Source: Ampelocalamus luodianensis
Lineage: Eukaryota > Streptophyta > Magnoliopsida > Poales > Poaceae
Reading direction: 5' to 3'
Assembly (NCBI GenBank): GCA_036346255.1
Contig: CM070632.1
Span: 20,973,408 to 21,037,407, forward strand
DNA length: 64,000 nt
The position numbers were made by a program, and so were the translations under genes. Positions 59,966-64,000 of the stretch are shown piece by piece. Position 1 is the first letter of the stretch; the number at the start of each line of letters is the position of its first letter. Below the pieces are notes generated by a model. That model was not told the origin of the DNA, ran no database searches, and worked only from the letters and a program-made list of their open reading frames with translations.

Positions 59966-61345
59966 GATCAACCCCCATATGTGCGACTCTTAATTAATAC
60001 ATTCTATTGGAAAGCGTCTCGTAGGACTTAGCCTTGCCGGCATACCTAAGGAAGTGTGCTCTATAGCTTGGCAAAAAAGCGGTCTGATATGTGGGTAAAG
60101 TTGTACACCCCTGTAGGGTTAAAAACTATTCGAATAGCCTCGTCCTAGGTTATGGACATGCTTGGATACGCCCTGTAAGAATTAGACTCAACATTTTTTA
60201 TAAAACTTGATTTCGGGTGGTACGAATGGGTAATTCGTGCTATCTTTGTGGTGGATTTGGGTAGTCACATCTAGGTTGTTAATTATGTTTATACTATTAT
60301 TGTATTTGTTATTTGAACAATTAAAAATCTAATTTGATAAAGTGCCTTCAATCTATTACATTATTGCAAATGAAATGTCGCTTTGTGCTGAAAATTAAGC
60401 TATACAACCTTCTCCATTGAATTGAGCTAGCGTGTAGCTATGTATAGGTTTTTTAATTGTAAGTCTTGCGAGTACAATTTTGTACTCAGTTGCATTGCTT
60501 ATTTGCTGCAGAGGAGGCTGACCCCCAAGGGGTTGATCAAAGTGAGACCGACTTCGACTTCGACGACTAGCTTGGTGGCCCGGTCGGTTGCCTTGTGGGT
60601 AAGGGGCAAACCAGTCTGACTTTTGTTTATCGCCATCTTATGACCTATGTTTCCACTGCAACTTTTAGTATTTTTGAATGGTTATATTTGGCCGGTCGGC
60701 CTCTCCTTGTAATTTAAACATGTATGTCTTTTGTGTTGTAAAATATGAAGACTCGGTACTGTAATGACTTGTGTATGGAATTGAGGCTTCAATATTTTTG
60801 TGATGGTGTATGTCTACCACTCCTAGGAGGTACATACTACTCCGAGAGTCGGGATATTTGATTTGTAATGCTAGGGCCAAGTAGATGGCTAAGTATTACG
60901 AGTTAAATACCCTAGGTTCTCATAGGCCACCTTTTCGTTGATGGGTCTACAGTCAATGACGCACTGGTGCCGGCAGAGCCACCGAGGAGAGTTTCTCCTA
61001 CAGTCATCACAACATTAAATGTAGCAAGCGCAGAATTTTGACATGGCTGCCACCTGTTGCTAGCTTGACAGCAACATGAGCATGCACAAGGCAACAATGG
61101 TTGTTGCTATCTTGCCCTCAATTCCTCTTGCTGCTATACAATTAGACAGACTCGCACGGATTATATTAGAGACTCACATTTGTTTAGTGATGTTTGATGA
61201 AGGAACGTAAATGAAATCAAATGGATATAGTAATAAGATGTTTATCTATGTGTTTTTTAGGACAAGAAAGATTTGAGAGACTAATTTTTTTGCTAGTTCT
61301 GCTCAGGTGATGGCTTGGTGTAGCAACCTTCTGATCATGTGTCCC

Positions 61346-61355
61346 TTATATATAG
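61346..61355 (-). promoter_or_regulatory. TATA box of the pseudogene copy
   Basis: The same CTATATATAA and surrounding sequence as at 41,964-41,973, still intact although the coding region is dead. Confidence 0.5.
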
Positions 61356-62492
61356 CATCATAATGAAGGTGTATTCAAAGCATTCTGGTATGTGAATCGG
61401 TGGTTAATGGTAACAAGTGATTCATCCTTGCAAAAGCCTTCCAAGATCATTCAGATTTGATAACCTCCCACAAAATCAAAAATATATTATCCTATGTTTG
61501 TCTCGTTGATTGAAAGAGACAGTTGAACTCTTTTCAAATTTTTGGAAAGAAATATTCCATGCATTGGAAATCTTTATTTTCTTCATAATTCTATGACATG
61601 TCTGGCTGATTTGAATATCAACTTCCTTCCTATTTGTTTACATGTTGGATAAAATCAAAATATGCATGCTGTAAGTTTATTTTGAGTTGAAATATATAAT
61701 ATTATTATACCACTAAATCATCTCTCTGTATAAACCAACACACCAATTTCACCACTAGTAAGAGAAATGTGCAGCTTATGTCTATGCAATCAAATGTCAC
61801 TAGTGTTCTTCCCCATGAAACAGAATAACAAGGATGTGAAAAAATATACCATGGGCTACTTCTTTTCTTATTATCATCGGTCATTGTTAAACAGCCAATT
61901 CAGGCATTATCGTAGTCAAATGAAATGGTAGCTAGTGTTACTTGCATCATTTCCTTAGGAAATACATGCATGCATGTAGGATCATATCTTGGCGATTATA
62001 TGATCCGTGAATTCGATGCACTCAGAAAAACTCTTGTGTGTTTATTTCTTGGCTGCTATGAACAATCCATAGGCTGGCACGGTGCTATGAACAATTTTCA
62101 CACAAAAAAGCCTACGCGATGTATTGCCTTGTCCATCAGAAAGTAGACTTGATGGCTTTCCAAGCGGTATAAGGCATGTCTACTAAAAGTATTGGTGTTA
62201 ACGCAAAATTCATTCCCAAAGCTGACGAAAGGATAAATGCATATGGGACTTTGGGACGTAATACTGAGCAATAACCTTTGTATGGACAAAAAAAGTTGAC
62301 TAACCAGCTGTCCTGCATGGATGCCACCTGTCATGTAGTACACATCTCTACACCCACCTCCAGGACCCCATCCTCAACAAGTCATGGCGGATGCATATAT
62401 GAGAGCCCCTCCACGTCCTATGATGCCACCATTGACGAAGGGTGGTCGGCGCTACTGTCATGGCTACCGCATCGTCTCATCGTGGAGGAGTG

Positions 62493-63100
62493 CAATAACA
62501 TCCCAAATATGGATTTGTGTTTCAAATGTACAAAAATATGAACATTTAAAAACTTTTAATGCATGCAATTGTCATTCCATTTTTCTGATTTTGCATCCAA
62601 GGTTTTGTTGATTTTAAAACCTAAAGCATCAATTTTTGGAAAATATGAACCTAATAGTAAATAAAACAAAGTGAAATGAAAGCTGGTAATTAAAACTCCA
62701 AACTTAGCATAAGTATATTGAATATGAAATGAGGAAGTATTTAAATTATACTTTGAAACTATACCCAAGTCTTATAATAAAAATAGGAACTAAAAAGAAT
62801 CATAGAGAAATTACACAATGGTCTACCCAGTGTCAAGAACCTCCCATAAAATTTTCATAATTTTTGGAGCTGTTTTGCGTTATCTAAAAATTCCCTTAAG
62901 CTCTCAGTGTTTTTGCAAAATCTGAAAAACCCATTTTCTCACCTTTCCTCGCTGACCTGAGGGCCCTACCTGTAGGCACAGTGTAGCCCCATGCCAGCCC
63001 CGACCGTGCGCTTGTGCCAGTGTGACAGCTCCAACTGGCTCGCCCTGGTCTCGCTCGTGCGCCCATGGTTTTGCTCACTTCGGCTGCATCGCCCACATGC
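62493..63100 (+). mobile_element. L2-family LTR head, truncated
   Basis: ATAACATCCCAAATATGGATTTGTGTTTC resembles the L2 heads at 29,716 and 50,264. It interrupts duplicated unit copy 2 after GGAGGAGTGC. L2 likeness fades around 63,000-63,100 in a GC-rich zone. Confidence 0.6.
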
Positions 63101-64000
63101 CTTTGAGATCGGTGCTCCCTGGGCCTTCTTCGACGACTGATCAACAAAGGGGCGTAAAGCCGTGAGTACATAAAATACTCAGCAAGTCTAGGGGAATAGT
63201 ATGCAAATAGTATTCATGTAAGGCTTCACAAGGATAGCTTTATGTTTAATTTGCAGAAAACAGTATTGACATTATATAGATTGTAAAGCACATTTTGAAA
63301 GGTTAATACAAAAGTAATCAAGTTTTTTTGAAACAACTCGTGAACACCCTGTTCACTTCCCAAACCACTCGTGAACACCCTATTCACTTCCCAAACCACT
63401 CGTGTCCAACCACGACAACAATTTTTAGAAAATCTACCCCTCATATGAAATCACCAGGCATTATCCATAACCAGGGACATGGCTATTCAAATAGTTTTAC
63501 AGTCTATAGAGGTTGTATAACTTTACCCCCAAGACACGACTTCTATAGTTTGTTTGGCATCCATCGATACCACCACTCACTACCTTAGGTAAGCGGTCTA
63601 GAGCACGTGACAAGGCCTTTATAAATCTCTGTTTTGACTCAGTTCTGCTCGCTAAGGATTCGCCTTCTTGGCCCCCTCTTGTGCCGTTCATCAACCCAAA
63701 CAGAACCAATTTAAAACATTGCTAATTATTTAGTCAGGTCCACCCCATAAATAGACTTGTAGTTGCACGGTAAGGCCCAGATCAATAGCGCACAAAGTTA
63801 AGTCCTTAGTGATTGCTCAGATGAGACTACCTCAACCCATGTGCCTCGCGCACCAAAGTGTCTCTCACACCCAAAAACGTGCCTCTCGTACCCACCTTTC
63901 CCAACGACCACTCGCCCGAGCATAAATCATTTTCGTTCAACTCGGCCAAATAACAACCCTTGCCATGGCACAACAAATTTTAATAACAGCAACATTGCAC
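63101..64000 (-). mobile_element. L1-family LTR part, minus, running off the window
   Basis: Reverse complement of 58,550-59,090 of the L1 LTR: CTTCTTCGACGACTGATCAAC, the hairpin TGAGTA/TACTCA (63,163-63,181) and the dyad CTATTCAAATAG (63,483-63,494). From 63,690 it parallels 260-500 of the window start. Confidence 0.65.

Larger units (their letters stand above)
50264..60924 (+). mobile_element. L2-family LTR inserted in exon 1 of the copy-2 gene, with nested elements
   Basis: Begins TGTAACGTCCCAATCTTGGA and ends ATACCCTAGGTTCTCATA (decayed ..CTCACA). Flanks are AGCCA and GGCCA. Excision rejoins the exon exactly as in copy 1. L2 sequence proper is 50,264-53,345 and 59,966-60,924, with the CTATTCGAATAG dyad at 60,126-60,137 and the GAGTAC hairpin at 60,470-60,487. 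The L1 pair and a gypsy LTR scrap are nested between. Confidence 0.8.
49981..61122 (-). pseudogene. Thionin-like peptide gene copy 2, disrupted
   Basis: Exon 1 is split: 61,122-60,925 and 50,263-50,189, with the 10.66 kb L2 insertion between. Exon 2 is 50,067-49,981. Lesions visible against copy 1 are: the start codon changed to ATT (61,120-61,122); in-frame TAG at codon 21 (61,060-61,062); in-frame TAA (61,015-61,017); splice donor GT changed to TT (near 50,187); acceptor AG changed to AT (50,068); and the first exon-2 Cys changed to Trp. Other cysteine motifs survive (CRRNSPRWLC-like spacing). Loss of the start and splice sites rules out expression as a peptide. Confidence 0.85.
46471..62492. 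other. Duplicated host unit, copy 2, interrupted twice
   Basis: Collinear with copy 1 in three pieces: 46,473-47,522, 49,684-50,263 and 60,925-62,492. The joins coincide with LTR insertion ends and target duplications, so the ancestral copy is contiguous. It also carries the 77-bp exon-like block (47,269-47,345) and the TATA of the peptide gene (61,346-61,355). An L2 LTR head interrupts it again at 62,493. Confidence 0.82.

Noticed and set aside
62493..64000. Third inverted LTR pair
   Set aside because: The head at 62,493 is L2 and the minus tail after 63,100 is L1, so they are different families and not arms of one palindrome.

Overview
The window is grass (Poaceae) nuclear DNA and is almost entirely nested transposable elements. 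The evidence is the set of element families: a Ty3/gypsy element of Tekay/Del type with an initiator-Met-type primer site, a BARE/Angela-like copia LTR word (...GCCTCTAGGGCATATTTCC), a CACTA element, Sirevirus-like tails and very long LTRs. There is also a plant cysteine-rich secreted peptide gene. The species cannot be fixed from the sequence. I see no rRNA, tRNA, CRISPR or bacterial operon structure.

Layout. 1-5.9 kb: two minus-oriented long-LTR fragments (called L1 and L2 here). 5.9-6.5 kb: unassigned. 6.5-12.7 kb: a decayed minus-strand Ty1/copia element (gag, protease, integrase, RT, RNase H in order, many stops). 12.7-13.3 kb: a Sirevirus-like fragment. 13.3-26.15 kb: a minus-strand Ty3/gypsy element with 4.2 kb LTRs, broken gag-pol, and an uninterrupted extra 280-codon ORF between the primer site and gag. 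26.15-29.7 kb: remnants of another gypsy family, a plant-mobile-domain-like gene relic, and partial TGTAATACCCC LTRs. 29.7-36.95 kb: two L2 LTRs in inverted orientation, forming a 7.2 kb imperfect palindrome. 36.95-39.92 kb: a BARE-like LTR split by a 1.65 kb non-autonomous CACTA element.

From 39.92 kb to the end, the underlying host sequence is a tandem duplication. Copy 1 (about 39.92-43.84 kb) carries the one convincing host gene, a two-exon, 114-residue, 12-cysteine secreted thionin-like peptide on the minus strand. Copy 2 starts near 46.47 kb. It was split first by a 2,161 bp solo LTR (47,523-49,683, perfect TSD ATGCA) and again by a 10.66 kb L2 solo LTR (50,264-60,924, TSD AGCCA/GGCCA) inserted inside exon 1 of its peptide gene. 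That second insertion itself contains an inverted L1 LTR pair around a gag relic with multiple zinc knuckles. Removing both insertions makes copy 2 co-linear with copy 1. The second gene copy is a clear pseudogene: start codon, both splice sites and one Cys lost, and two stops gained.

Functionally, only the peptide gene at 41.3-41.7 kb looks like a host protein that could be expressed. The rest is a record of serial LTR insertion, inversion and decay. Several short dyads recur in unrelated LTR families (CTATTCGAATAG, GAGTAC/GTACTC, GTTGGATC/GATCCAAC, and a CTCG/CGAG hairpin beside the polypurine tract) and may be shared cis-elements.
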